Assembly: GCA_033064195.1 (NCBI GenBank)
Contig: JARBJD010000410.1
Location: forward strand, 1 to 57,051
Reading direction: 5' to 3'
Origin: Blattamonas nauphoetae
Taxonomy: Eukaryota > Preaxostyla > Oxymonadida
DNA length: 57,051 bases
Shown: piece by piece, positions 46,115 to 55,072 of the stretch
Layout of the letters: each line of letters begins with the position of its first letter
Numbering within the stretch: position 1 is the first letter of the stretch
Translations under genes and position numbers: made by a program
The notes under the pieces: generated by a model
What the model saw: only the letters and a program-made list of their open reading frames with translations
What the model was told of the DNA's origin: nothing
The model's database searches: none

Positions 46115-46708
46115 ATGAGCAGCGTCTTGACACCAACACAACTCCTAGAAATTCTCGAGAAAGATAATTTGAAAATGAAATCACCTCCAACTCTCAATCG
46201 ACAAGGAACAACTTATCTCACTGGAAGTACTTTCGAATACTACCTCGAAGAGAAACCAGATGAAACTTATCAAGTGTACGTCAATAGTTTCGTCAAAGGA
46301 TACAGACCACATCTGAATCGTCAGAAATATCTTCGACCAGCAAATCGTTGCACAAAAGAGAAGCTTATTGAATCAATGAAAAATGAAAATTGTGAACTCA
46401 TTTCTGAATACACTCATTCAAGTACTCCAGTAACATATCGACATGAAGGAATTGAATGGATAGTGATCCCATCAAAATGGATGAAAGGATTCAGAACTCA
46501 TCAGAACAAACGAAAACGATACACACAATCGTTTGTTGAAAATGAATTGAAAAAAGAGAATTGTGAACTCATTGGAACATACACAAAGGTACTTGAGCCA
46601 TTCAAATATCGCGATTTACGAACAAAGAATGAGTATTACGTTCGCTTGGACAATTGGTTGTATTTTGGAGACCGTCCTCACTTGAGAAAGTACCACGAAA
46701 GGTCATGA
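46115..46708 (+). CDS. Accessory ORF of the virus-like element (right copy), three-repeat protein
   Basis: This 197-aa homologue of the ORF at 8573-7980 begins at MSSVLTPTQLLEIL. About three repeats of about 50 residues share the core TYRHEGIEW and the close RTHQNKRKRYT. The two copies differ mainly by conservative changes and the C-terminal 60 residues are almost identical, which suggests constraint on the protein while the element was active. The motif 'caattttttaatttg' lies 6 bases before the ATG. Function unknown; DNA binding is a guess from repeat shape and the basic residues. Confidence 0.7.
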   Translation: MSSVLTPTQLLEILEKDNLKMKSPPTLNRQGTTYLTGSTFEYYLEEKPDETYQVYVNSFVKGYRPHLNRQKYLRPANRCTKEKLIESMKNENCELISEYTHSSTPVTYRHEGIEWIVIPSKWMKGFRTHQNKRKRYTQSFVENELKKENCELIGTYTKVLEPFKYRDLRTKNEYYVRLDNWLYFGDRPHLRKYHERS

Positions 46709-48418
46709 AAATACTGAAAATCTATTTTTGACCACAAATCAGTCGAATCCAATGTGAGAACCATTTCGAAAAATTCTGCAAAAAATTCTAAAATCTTGGG
46801 GACACTGTCGGTCCTCGATCAAGACAATCCTGATGAAAATCGGTTGAGAATTCGTCGAACTGCATACCGAACTTTGGTCCAAAAAGTGACCAAAAAAGTC
46901 GATGTTCGGATTTCGTCACTATGAACCGCTTTATGGCTCAAATTGTGTTCAAACACGTTTGATTGTGACGGAAATCATTTTGAAAGGTAGGATTTTCGAT
47001 AAAAAGCACTTCTGAGATTTTTGGTTTGATCCGACCCATTGAGGTTTTTTCGCGTTTTTTGAGATTTTTTCAGAAAAGGTATGGACGTTCGGGACTATGT
47101 CCTTTTGATCACTTTTCGTCGTCTTACGGTGTTTTTGGGTGTGAAAACGCTAGTTGGCGTCTTTTTGTGTCATTCATCTCTGAAAACTTTTGACACCTCT
47201 ACATTCGGACACTTTTTCATGAATTTTCACATTTCACTACTTTCACTTCATTTACTCCGTTATTGCATCATTTTAACGAACATAAGTCGACGCGAGACGT
47301 ATAGTGCATTTCCTTAGTTTCATTTTGTCGGTTCTTCGATCACACCTCTGACGACACTCTTGCACCAACATTTTGACACTATAGATTTTTTAATCTGAAT
47401 TTCGTTACAAATCCTTCTTTCTCACGATATGAGTAAGGTGTGCTCAAATTTTGAGGAGATTTTGTCGGATAGTTCTCCCATAAAGTCACTTTTTCATGTT
47501 TTCACTTCTCAACTTTTGACCGTTTTTGTCACTTCAAAACCGACTGTAGTCCCTTTCATTTCATCACTTTTGCTCCCCATTTCACATCTGATCTGTTCAT
47601 CATTCCTCTTCATTTTGCTCAATTCACTTCCATTTTGTGGGCCGTTCTCACTTCACTAGCACATCATTTTAGTCAACTTTTCATCAACTTTTTCACAAAA
47701 ACAGAGTAAAAGAAAGCGAAACAAGCATGAATGAAACGGGCAAGTATGAAAGTGAGAGGGAAAATGACGAACGTGAAAATGACGTGAAATGTGATACCAA
47801 TCGTGAAAATTAGGTCTGTGTTCAGGTTTTTCTCTCTTTAAAACAACAAAAATGATTCAAAAATGTTCGTGAAATGATGAAGATTACGGAAAAATTCCGA
47901 GATATGAAGTGAGCCGTTGAATGGCGGATCTCTGCAAAAGTCCGGAAAACTCAGTAAACGAGAATTATTGTGAACTTACAGAGAAAAAGTTTCAGAGAAA
48001 GAAACATGAATGAAGTGGTTAAAAAGGATAATCAATGAGAAAATGAAGACAGAAGTGAGGCCAAAAATGAAAACATAACGAGTGAAAATGAAGTGAAAGT
48101 TTTATCAAAACCGAGTGAAACAGAGCTGAAAAAAGAAGAAAAGGAGAGTGGCATACTCGTTTTTCCATAAAAGTGCAGAGATCCACGACCGATCCTGAAA
48201 ACCCGCATATCTCTGCAAAAGTCCGGAATCTTCAAAAAACGGAGCATACCATGATGATCCTACAGTTCCGGAGATTCCAAAACGCGAAGAATCAGAACGA
48301 AACTATCACTTGTGAGAATTGAGTGATCGAACCCATTGATCCTCGATCTGAGTGACAAATCCAAAACTGAGAAAACAACGAATGAAAATTTATTTTTGAA
48401 TTTTTTAATTTGTATTAA
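46709..48418. other. Non-coding spacer of the virus-like element (right copy)
   Basis: Counterpart of 6,272-7,979 in reverse orientation. Similar AT-rich sequence with short Phe/Ser-rich open stretches on both strands, which I do not call as genes. It could be part of a long terminal repeat region of the element; the missing right end would show whether it recurs there. Confidence 0.5.
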
Positions 48419-48643
48419 ATGAATCCAACTGCGATGTACAACGAAAGACGTCGAGTATGTTCAGAACAAGCATTAACTGAATCAATGAGAGAAGAGAACT
48501 GTTCACTAGTCTCTGGGTATGTCAGAAATAATGTGCCGGTGACGTATGTTCATGAGGGAATCAAGAATTTTATTTTCAATGAAAGAGCAAACAGAAATGA
48601 ATCGACAAAAATACAATTCAAAAATGATAGAGAAAATGATTGA
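48419..48643 (+). pseudogene. Accessory ORF remnant of the virus-like element (right copy)
   Basis: This is the partial counterpart of the left-copy ORF at 6271-5882, sharing its first repeat unit; the rest of the gene is absent. It opens after the same AT-rich start motif. Treated as a broken part of the element. Confidence 0.6.
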
Positions 48644-48743
48644 TCATAATCTCTCGACGACCAGCGAGAATTCGGCAGTGATTGACTCACTTCAGAAGAC
48701 AACAGAAGCACATAAGACAGCACTATCATAAATCCAAAAAGTA

Positions 48744-49478
48744 GTGAGCACAAATGGATCGATCACGACACCAACAATTGGAGGATTGATTAATGTGAAT
48801 GGAGCGAAGTGGAACATATCAGAAGGATCACTTCCGAAGTATCCTGGAACATATCCAGCTTCAACATTTAAGTCTGGCATTTCAATTTCACAATCGATTG
48901 CAGAAACTTCAGGAATTCAGTTCAATGGTGATGGTATCATTATGTGGTCACCGTGTGACTCACCAGCTTTGTATTACTACGATGAGGACACTGGTTCAGG
49001 AGTGTTTTCAATATCCACAACAGGCAGTTTTTCTCAACTGTCAGACAGAAGAGTGAAAAGAAATATTGAACCATACCCCGATGTTCTTGAACAACTGAAT
49101 AAAGTCGAAATTGTTCGCTACCAATTCAACACATTCGACTCGAAGATCAACCAAGTGACGAAACAAATCGAGAATGAGACGGATGAAGAACACTTGAAGA
49201 ACTGCAAAGAGAAATGTGAATGTCTGAAGAAGGAAAGTGAGAAGAAACACATTGGAGTGATTGCACAACAGATCCAAGAAATATTCCCGGAAGTCGTAAA
49301 TGATTCCAATCCAGACTGTCTTCAAGTTGACTATGCAGAACTCTCTTGCTTCTGTATCAAAGCCATACAGGAACTGAGTACAATTGTCGGACAACAACAG
49401 ACACTCATATATGAACTAATACAAAAATATAATTCACTGATCGAAACAATGACTAGTACCATGACTCCGTCATCATAG
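48744..49478 (+). CDS. Fibre-like protein with S74 intramolecular-chaperone domain (virus-like element)
   Basis: This is an open stretch of 244 codons. The N-terminal part is Gly/Ser/Thr-rich, as in beta-structured fibre tips. The C-terminal half has the peptidase S74 hallmarks: the Ser-Asp dyad region LSDRRVKRNIEPY, a coiled-coil-like Lys/Glu segment, and HIGVIAQQIQEIFPEVV, followed by a terminal heptad-like helix. Family knowledge: S74 domains cap trimeric phage and viral fibres, assist folding, then cut themselves off at the Ser before Asp. The gene region appears broken upstream. It implies that virions of this element carried receptor-binding fibres. Confidence 0.8.
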   Translation: MSTNGSITTPTIGGLINVNGAKWNISEGSLPKYPGTYPASTFKSGISISQSIAETSGIQFNGDGIIMWSPCDSPALYYYDEDTGSGVFSISTTGSFSQLSDRRVKRNIEPYPDVLEQLNKVEIVRYQFNTFDSKINQVTKQIENETDEEHLKNCKEKCECLKKESEKKHIGVIAQQIQEIFPEVVNDSNPDCLQVDYAELSCFCIKAIQELSTIVGQQQTLIYELIQKYNSLIETMTSTMTPSS

Positions 49479-49490
49479 AAATGCGAAGCA

Positions 49491-49901
49491 TTAATACTCC
49501 AACATGAGATCAACCAGAAATTCATAATACTCTTTGATTATTTTTCCATTGATTGTCTCCGTTGTTTCCATCTCTATTGATTCACCAGAACTGTCTTTGA
49601 ACCAGATCTTCACCATTGATTGTCGAGTACTTAATTCCCACTTCTTTCGCTTCGCAATCTGTTCGTTACAGAAAGCAACAAATGAATCATTGAATGCATC
49701 AGTCTGGATCCAATCACCGTGGATTGTGATGTGCTGAGGAATGTCTTTTGAGATGATAGTTGAGTTACCATTCATTTCTTCCCTCACATGGATGAGTTTA
49801 CAGTCGAGGAAATGAACATATTTTTGGTTTCGAGAATTGGTAAAATCAGGAGGGAGTTGAGCAGTGTGAGAATTCTGAATTGAGAAATAACGTTTGACCA
49901 T
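49491..49901 (-). CDS. Small jelly-roll-like minor capsid candidate (virus-like element)
   Basis: 136 aa, beta-rich by eye, with an N-terminal YVHFLDCKLIHV strand pair, a central IPQHITIHGDW segment, and a closing MVKIWFKDSSGESIEM ... YYEFLVDLMLEY. That ending resembles small single-jelly-roll minor capsid proteins of Polinton-like viruses, in which an IWFKDxxG strand precedes a hydrophobic terminal strand. I hold this at moderate to low confidence without a structure. It is the first of a minus-strand set running to 56035 and is preceded by the element's AT-rich motif at about 49,920. Confidence 0.5.
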   Translation of the reverse strand: MVKRYFSIQNSHTAQLPPDFTNSRNQKYVHFLDCKLIHVREEMNGNSTIISKDIPQHITIHGDWIQTDAFNDSFVAFCNEQIAKRKKWELSTRQSMVKIWFKDSSGESIEMETTETINGKIIKEYYEFLVDLMLEY

Positions 49902-49930
49902 TTGTGATTTCTACAAAAATAAAATATTCA
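49902..49930 (-). promoter_or_regulatory. Example of the element's AT-rich start motif
   Basis: In gene sense the sequence is 'tattttatttttgta' about 10 bases before the ATG of the 136-aa gene. Related forms (TTTTTTATTTTT or AATTTTTTAATTT, then 2-20 bases to the ATG) precede at least nine ORFs on both strands: 46115, 48419, 51659, 53603, 53944, 54324 (further off), 55032, 56035, and the left-copy ORFs at 6271 and about 8573. Confidence 0.6.
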
Positions 49931-49970
49931 ATTTAGTAATATGACTCTGTCATTCTAGAAATGCTGTACA

Positions 49971-51659
49971 TTAATATCCTCTCTTCACTTCTTCATGTGC
50001 TTCTTGGAGACGACGATCAATGACATATCGCACTCGTGGTTGTCCATTTTCAATCCAGAACAGCCAGTATGTCGCTTGATGTAGTGCTAGAATTGGTGGA
50101 GGAGGACCTTCTGGAGTTGATGTGAAATATGGATCCAGTTCACCCTGATTGATTGGTGTTCCTCTGAATACAATATTGACTGATTCTGCTGTCGAAATAC
50201 CTTCTTCACCACCAGCGATTTCACTTCGATCTGTTGGAACCATGAAAGTAAAACAAGTTGCATCCGTTACTGCTCTAGTTCTCTTGTAATCCTTTCCTTT
50301 ATAGTCAAACACACGAGTTGAACAAATTGAATTCTCAAACTCTTCCTTTGCGGAACAACCAATGAAATCACCATTCACCATCATCATTTGATAAAACTCT
50401 GGTGATATTGTTGACATTGGGAAATTGGGATAATTATTTCCTAGCATTTCGAAGTGACCAACATAATGAGGATTTCTGAAGACTGTACACTCATTAGGTC
50501 TTTCAGGGAATAAGCACATTAGATTCATGAGATTGTTGAGTTTGATACTGATGTTTGATCTCACTCCCATTGCTGTTGCTTTTGATTGAAATGATTGAGT
50601 GTCAATTCTTTCTGCTTTCAAGACGTACAATGTCTTTGAATACATGTTGAAGAGGGATTGTTTTGTTGCATCAGTGATTTGATATCCGTAAGAAATAGTT
50701 GAGACTTTATCAACTGATGAAGAAAGAACAGTGCAAGTGACTTCTTTGGTCAATATCTCTGCGACGACAGTGCTAGGTGCCTTATAAGTGTATTTATCGC
50801 TAACTTTCAGAACTGAATTTCCAATTTGTGTAAATTCCTGTGTTACGGGAGAAAAGTCTCCCTCAGACATCAAGAAAGCGTTGGATAGATCCGAAAGGGT
50901 TGTCAAGTCTTTATCTGGAAACACTTCACGGGAACCTTCGGTTGATTTTCGAATGACAGTTGAAGTTTGAATAGGACAATACACAAGTGAATCTGTTGTC
51001 AAATGAAATCTCAAACGTAAATTACCAAAGATGGAATTTGGATATTGGTCAAAGGTACTCAGTGGAAGGAGATTCACAAATGGAATCACTAAAGGAATTG
51101 TAGCAGTGATTTCTTTTACACCTCTATTGATTGGAACATAGTAGAATCCACACACACTCTGATCCATTCTCTGAACATTTTCCCACAGACTGTAGCAATG
51201 TTTCATATTGTTTTTCTCTTCCTGTGACTTGAATGTGTGATACAGAAATGATTCGTGAACATGATTATTCTGAAGTGTGTTGTCAATGATGTTTCCATGA
51301 CTGTCGACGAGTCTCATGTCTCGAATTGCATCTGAAGATGATTTATATCCAAAGAACATTCCGTGCATTCCGACGTAAGGTCCCGAGTCACCAACCTGAT
51401 GAAAATTTGGAACAGTAATCGTGAGATCAATTCGCAAATGACTCTTCATAAATTCAGTAACATCGTGACCATCATAGCACAATGGAACTTCAATCTCATC
51501 TCCAATTCTACATGGCATAGGAGGATTTGTTGGATGCACTTCCTGAATTGAATACACATGAGGTTCTGAATCCCATTGTTTTGGCAGATATGATTGCACT
51601 TCAATTTGCTCAATTAATGTCGATGTTGGTTTGGATTGATTTGATCTGAAACTTCTCAT
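49971..51659 (-). CDS. Capsid-type protein A (probable double jelly-roll)
   Basis: 562 aa. It shares with its neighbour (51744-53603) a GY/GLKxSSxxxRDxxLxxxxxxI segment, a later HCYSLWENVQRMDQSVCGFYYVP block (HCHTPWQNAW...ESVAGVYIP in the neighbour), and an FGNLRLRFHL strand (FGDLKLSVHM). Size, beta-rich pattern and position beside pVI-like genes and a packaging ATPase fit the major capsid protein of Polinton-type elements. The start at MRSFRSNQSK is preceded by the motif 'tattttttatttttctataa'. The reading frame is open. Confidence 0.72.
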   Translation of the reverse strand: MRSFRSNQSKPTSTLIEQIEVQSYLPKQWDSEPHVYSIQEVHPTNPPMPCRIGDEIEVPLCYDGHDVTEFMKSHLRIDLTITVPNFHQVGDSGPYVGMHGMFFGYKSSSDAIRDMRLVDSHGNIIDNTLQNNHVHESFLYHTFKSQEEKNNMKHCYSLWENVQRMDQSVCGFYYVPINRGVKEITATIPLVIPFVNLLPLSTFDQYPNSIFGNLRLRFHLTTDSLVYCPIQTSTVIRKSTEGSREVFPDKDLTTLSDLSNAFLMSEGDFSPVTQEFTQIGNSVLKVSDKYTYKAPSTVVAEILTKEVTCTVLSSSVDKVSTISYGYQITDATKQSLFNMYSKTLYVLKAERIDTQSFQSKATAMGVRSNISIKLNNLMNLMCLFPERPNECTVFRNPHYVGHFEMLGNNYPNFPMSTISPEFYQMMMVNGDFIGCSAKEEFENSICSTRVFDYKGKDYKRTRAVTDATCFTFMVPTDRSEIAGGEEGISTAESVNIVFRGTPINQGELDPYFTSTPEGPPPPILALHQATYWLFWIENGQPRVRYVIDRRLQEAHEEVKRGY

Positions 51660-51704
51660 TTATAGAAAAATAAAAAATACAATATCAATAATTTCTTTTA
51701 CTGT

Positions 51705-51745
51705 TTTGTCTCGCCAGAGGCTTCGAACCCCCGATGAGAGTCTCT
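51705..51745 (-). other. Pol III B-box-like / tRNA T-arm-like sequence
   Basis: The minus strand reads GGGGGTTCGAAGCCTC then TGGCGAGAC, containing GGTTCGAAGCC, which is close to the Pol III B-box consensus GGTTCGANNCC. It lies just after the stop codon of capsid-type gene B and before gene A. A closely matching sequence, GAGGGTTCGAAGCCTCTAGC, lies at about 54,874 on the plus strand inside the 209-aa gene. No full cloverleaf could be drawn around either, so I do not call a tRNA. Confidence 0.35.
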
Positions 51746-53603
51746 ACATGATTCCCAAATCTTTGTGTAATGCTTTCAATGTGTGATTAGGATAGTACTC
51801 AACTTTTGGTTCACCTTTGCTATATCGTAATACCCACCACGTGGTTGCAGTTGTGGCTAGAATCGGTGCTGGAGGATGTGTAAATGTTGTCATATCACCA
51901 CCACTTTGACTCGGATTGTAGACATTGTAGTATGTGTCAAGATTACCTTGATAAATTGGATGTGATCTCAAAGTGACAGCAGTGTTTCCTTTTGAACTGA
52001 TCGAATCATTGCAGTTCGTTGGACAACCACTACGTTGAGTTGGGAAGCACAGAAGGAAGTCAGTATTGTCATGAACTGGACGAACTCTCGTCATTGTTTC
52101 ATTGGGATATGTTCCGTCACCAGTGAGTTTCTCTTCAACGAGAGAATCCGTCAGTGATCGCTCCAAATCATCAGGAACAGCGAGGTACGAATCGAGATTG
52201 AGAGTCGATAGTGCAAATTGATAGAAACGAGCTCCAATTGTTGTCGTTGGTTGTTCTGGATAATACCTGTTTTGTAGATTCACTTGGATGTTCTTCTGCA
52301 TTGGATTGTGGAAGCAAGTGACTTCATTGTCGTAAGGACGAAAGAGGAGCATAATATCCTTTGCATTCACCACTACCATTTGCTGAGTACAATCAATTCC
52401 TGTTGCCGTTGGTGCCTTCTGAAATGGATAGAATGAGATCTTTTCTGCTGGAATTGTTCCAGGACGATTTGTGTACATCTGCTTCAGATTCTCTTTCGCA
52501 CCATCTTTCATTTTGTATCCAGCACTCATGCAATACACATCATCAATTCGATAGTTTGTGACGTTCAATGAGATGTACTGATCCACGAATTCTGGTTCTG
52601 TTGTCACGACATTGGCTGTTGAGCAAACTATGTCTTTGGTAACTGTTGGTTGAAGAAATGATTGACCAATTTGAACGAAGTTCTTGGTGCATGATGTAAC
52701 AAGATTGTTTAAGAAATATGGACGATGTTGAAGACAATTGAGAATTGCTGCCTTAATAGTTGGCGCTGCTGCTGTTCCAGTTACGAGTGATGATAGTGTA
52801 TCTTTCAAAGTGAGTTCAGGATTCACAGAACAGCAAACGAAAGCAGCTTCATTCATGTGCACACTCAATTTCAAATCGCCAAAGAGACATTTTGGATAGT
52901 CAGTCATTCCAGAGAAAATGAGAAGATCTTCAAGATTAATCGACACACGAATAGGCACATCAATAGTGTCTTGAAACACTCCTGTTCCGGACGTCGTAGT
53001 GAAGTCTGATAAAGGAATATATACACCAGCGACTGATTCGTCATGATTCCATGCATTCTGCCAAGGTGTGTGACAATGCTTTCGATTCTCCAATTGACTC
53101 TTTGGTTTGATCATATTGTAGATGTGAGACTCCATTGAAACGTCATTGGTTGTTGTGCTGATTATTCTCTGATTGTTGTGAAGAACAGTAAGGTCACGAA
53201 AGATAGATGCCGAATGCTTGAGTCCAACGAAGATGAATATCCTCTCATTCATGAACGATCCAATTTTACCAGCTGTAGTTTGCCAATTATTGAGTTTCAA
53301 TGTGGCAGTCATCGTGAACGTAATGAAGGAATCATCAATTTGACAAATGTCTTGATTTCCAGTCAACGGAATGATTATCTCTTGTCCTGTGTAGAATCGT
53401 GCATTCTCTGATGGTTTCAATTCTTGAATAGAAGTACTGTGAGCTCCATCATTCAGAAGATAATTAATGTGATGCTCAGACTGAAGTTGCTGTTGTATTT
53501 GACCCATGTCATCTCTCGTGTATTCTATCCTTCCAGTGGTATTTCCAGTCAATGATGATGCTCCAGTTCTTTTGTTTGTCAGATGTGTTATATGCGAGTT
53601 CAT
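51744..53603 (-). CDS. Capsid-type protein B (probable double jelly-roll)
   Basis: 619 aa; a diverged paralogue of capsid-type protein A (see 49971), sharing the three blocks named there in the same order. It also has an N-terminal Gln-rich tail and a C-terminal ITPxxYxxHPxYxGNLDTYYN-like region that pairs with FRGTPINQGELDPYF of protein A. Only 84 bp separate the two genes. One may be the major capsid and the other a penton-related or second lattice protein; I cannot tell which. The reading frame is open, with the AT-rich motif directly before the start. Confidence 0.72.
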   Translation of the reverse strand: MNSHITHLTNKRTGASSLTGNTTGRIEYTRDDMGQIQQQLQSEHHINYLLNDGAHSTSIQELKPSENARFYTGQEIIIPLTGNQDICQIDDSFITFTMTATLKLNNWQTTAGKIGSFMNERIFIFVGLKHSASIFRDLTVLHNNQRIISTTTNDVSMESHIYNMIKPKSQLENRKHCHTPWQNAWNHDESVAGVYIPLSDFTTTSGTGVFQDTIDVPIRVSINLEDLLIFSGMTDYPKCLFGDLKLSVHMNEAAFVCCSVNPELTLKDTLSSLVTGTAAAPTIKAAILNCLQHRPYFLNNLVTSCTKNFVQIGQSFLQPTVTKDIVCSTANVVTTEPEFVDQYISLNVTNYRIDDVYCMSAGYKMKDGAKENLKQMYTNRPGTIPAEKISFYPFQKAPTATGIDCTQQMVVVNAKDIMLLFRPYDNEVTCFHNPMQKNIQVNLQNRYYPEQPTTTIGARFYQFALSTLNLDSYLAVPDDLERSLTDSLVEEKLTGDGTYPNETMTRVRPVHDNTDFLLCFPTQRSGCPTNCNDSISSKGNTAVTLRSHPIYQGNLDTYYNVYNPSQSGGDMTTFTHPPAPILATTATTWWVLRYSKGEPKVEYYPNHTLKALHKDLGIM

Positions 53604-53644
53604 TTTATCAAAAATAAAAAATTACATTTATGCTTTAACTCTAG

Positions 53645-53944
53645 TTACTTTTTCTTTTTTGGTTTCTTCGCTTTTGGTTTCAGCTTTTCTTCTAGTCTCA
53701 GTATTTCTCCTCTGAGTTTGTTCGCAACTGCTGTGTTTCCTTCATTCATTGCTTGCTCATATTGTGCCATCTTTTCTGCATGGAGTTGCTGATCCGACTT
53801 CACATCTGGTATCATTTCAACACCTGTCTGTGCAACCTTCGAAATCAGTGGTCCAACAAAGGGGATGAGATTCAGAAATGGAGCTCCAACTCTGAGTATG
53901 TTTTTGCCAACTGCTGCTAATTTTGATAACCAACCTGGTGCCAT
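53645..53944 (-). CDS. pVI-like membrane-active minor capsid candidate 1
   Basis: 99 aa starting MAPGWLSKLAAVGKNILRVG, an amphipathic hydrophobic N-terminus with Gly/Pro breaks (FLNLIPFVGPLISKV), followed by a charged helix and a Lys-rich end (KAKKPKKKK). Small proteins with an amphipathic N-terminus and basic tail beside the capsid gene resemble adenovirus pVI/pX-type cement or membrane-lytic proteins in Polintons. Shares the first four residues MAPG and the general plan with the next ORF. Confidence 0.55.
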   Translation of the reverse strand: MAPGWLSKLAAVGKNILRVGAPFLNLIPFVGPLISKVAQTGVEMIPDVKSDQQLHAEKMAQYEQAMNEGNTAVANKLRGEILRLEEKLKPKAKKPKKKK

Positions 53945-53982
53945 TTTAATAAAAATAAAAATATTTGAATACTAGTGAATGA

Positions 53983-54324
53983 TTATCCTTTGAATTGAAT
54001 TTTGGAATTTGACGAGAGTGGCATGTCATCGTTTGAATACCGTGCATTTCGAGGTGGTTCGTACTCGATCATCTGCGGTTTTTGTTGACGATTGATCGCC
54101 TTATTTTGTTGAGTGTCCCACTCAGAGCCTCTACGAGACTGTTGATAAACGTCCATCATTCCACCTAATCCATTGAGTATTCCACCTGCTGTTTGTCCAA
54201 ATTTACTGTTCGTTTGTGAGAGCAATCCACCACCGACTTGAAGCAACGTTGGAGCTAGAGGTTTGATGAATTGAAAGAATTGCTTGCCGATATTTTTGAG
54301 TTTGTTGAAACTTCCTGGTGCCAT
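53983..54324 (-). CDS. pVI-like minor capsid candidate 2
   Basis: 113 aa starting MAPGSFNKLKNIGKQFFQFI, again an amphipathic start, then a Gly-rich hydrophobic run (LLQVGGGLLSQ, GILNGLGGMM), and a Gln/Arg/Asn-rich end. Same plan as the 99-aa neighbour, so probably an old duplication or a two-component minor capsid set. No enzyme motif. Confidence 0.5.
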   Translation of the reverse strand: MAPGSFNKLKNIGKQFFQFIKPLAPTLLQVGGGLLSQTNSKFGQTAGGILNGLGGMMDVYQQSRRGSEWDTQQNKAINRQQKPQMIEYEPPRNARYSNDDMPLSSNSKIQFKG

Positions 54325-54402
54325 TTATGCAATTTTGAGAAATAGTGTTGAAGAGACGAAGTCTATTTAAGTAAAAATAAAAAATACAATTCATTTATAA
54401 TT

Positions 54403-55032
54403 TTAGCGTGGAATCGCTTTCGTCAGAGAAATGCCATAATTGAGAATAGTGTTGTATGCTTCATTGTAGGCAATACTCATGTCTTTTCCTCCAACAAGGA
54501 TCTTGAATATTGTTCGAAACACTGGGAGTTTATTCAGACATAAGCACTTATCAGACAGATCATCCAATTCGATCACCACATCGTTGATTCCAGTGAGTGT
54601 CGCAATCAGTGCACATAAATCACTTTGGTTTGTGATCAGTTTCTTCGAAGGTTCAATGAGATTATTCAGTAGTTTCTTTTCACATGCGAATGCATTCTTG
54701 TAGACGAGCAATAGCTGATCTTTGAATGCTGAAATGTTCGATGTATATTCTCGCAGTGGGATTGAACGGCTATGAATTGGAGCTGATGGATAGGTCTCCA
54801 GTGGTGGATCGTAAGCACTTCTTTCATTGGATACCACAGGCTCAGAGCATACTCTTTCTCTCCCCAAAGGAGGGTTCGAAGCCTCTAGCGAGACCATCTC
54901 CATCTTCGATCCTCTATTATCTACGCCAGCTTTGCTCCTATCCTCGATGATGACATTGTTGGTGATTGATGTTGGTACTGATGAAGAACTTGTGTGTTTT
55001 GTAAATTGACAACTTAGAATTGGTTGCATCAC
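54403..55032 (-). CDS. Unknown structural-region protein, 209 aa (virus-like element)
   Basis: Ser/Thr/Pro-rich N-terminal half, then a helical half (AFACEKKLLNNLIEPSKKLI ... DVVIELDDLSDKC). No protease triad or other motif is visible. Preceded by the motif 'tattttttatttttatagaa'. It lies in the capsid gene set, so a virion role is inferred from position alone. Confidence 0.5.
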   Translation of the reverse strand: MMQPILSCQFTKHTSSSSVPTSITNNVIIEDRSKAGVDNRGSKMEMVSLEASNPPLGRERVCSEPVVSNERSAYDPPLETYPSAPIHSRSIPLREYTSNISAFKDQLLLVYKNAFACEKKLLNNLIEPSKKLITNQSDLCALIATLTGINDVVIELDDLSDKCLCLNKLPVFRTIFKILVGGKDMSIAYNEAYNTILNYGISLTKAIPR

Positions 55033-55072
55033 TTTCTATAAAAATAAAAAATATATATTAATGTTTTTAAAT

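Noticed and set aside
5860-48560. The whole 43-kb span as one giant transposon with inverted ends
   Set aside because: The arms are internal parts of a virus-like element in back-to-back orientation, and the right arm continues outward into that element's capsid genes; host housekeeping genes lie between.
51705-51745. tRNA gene between the capsid genes
   Set aside because: The T-arm-like part is present but no D-arm, anticodon arm or matching acceptor strand can be drawn.
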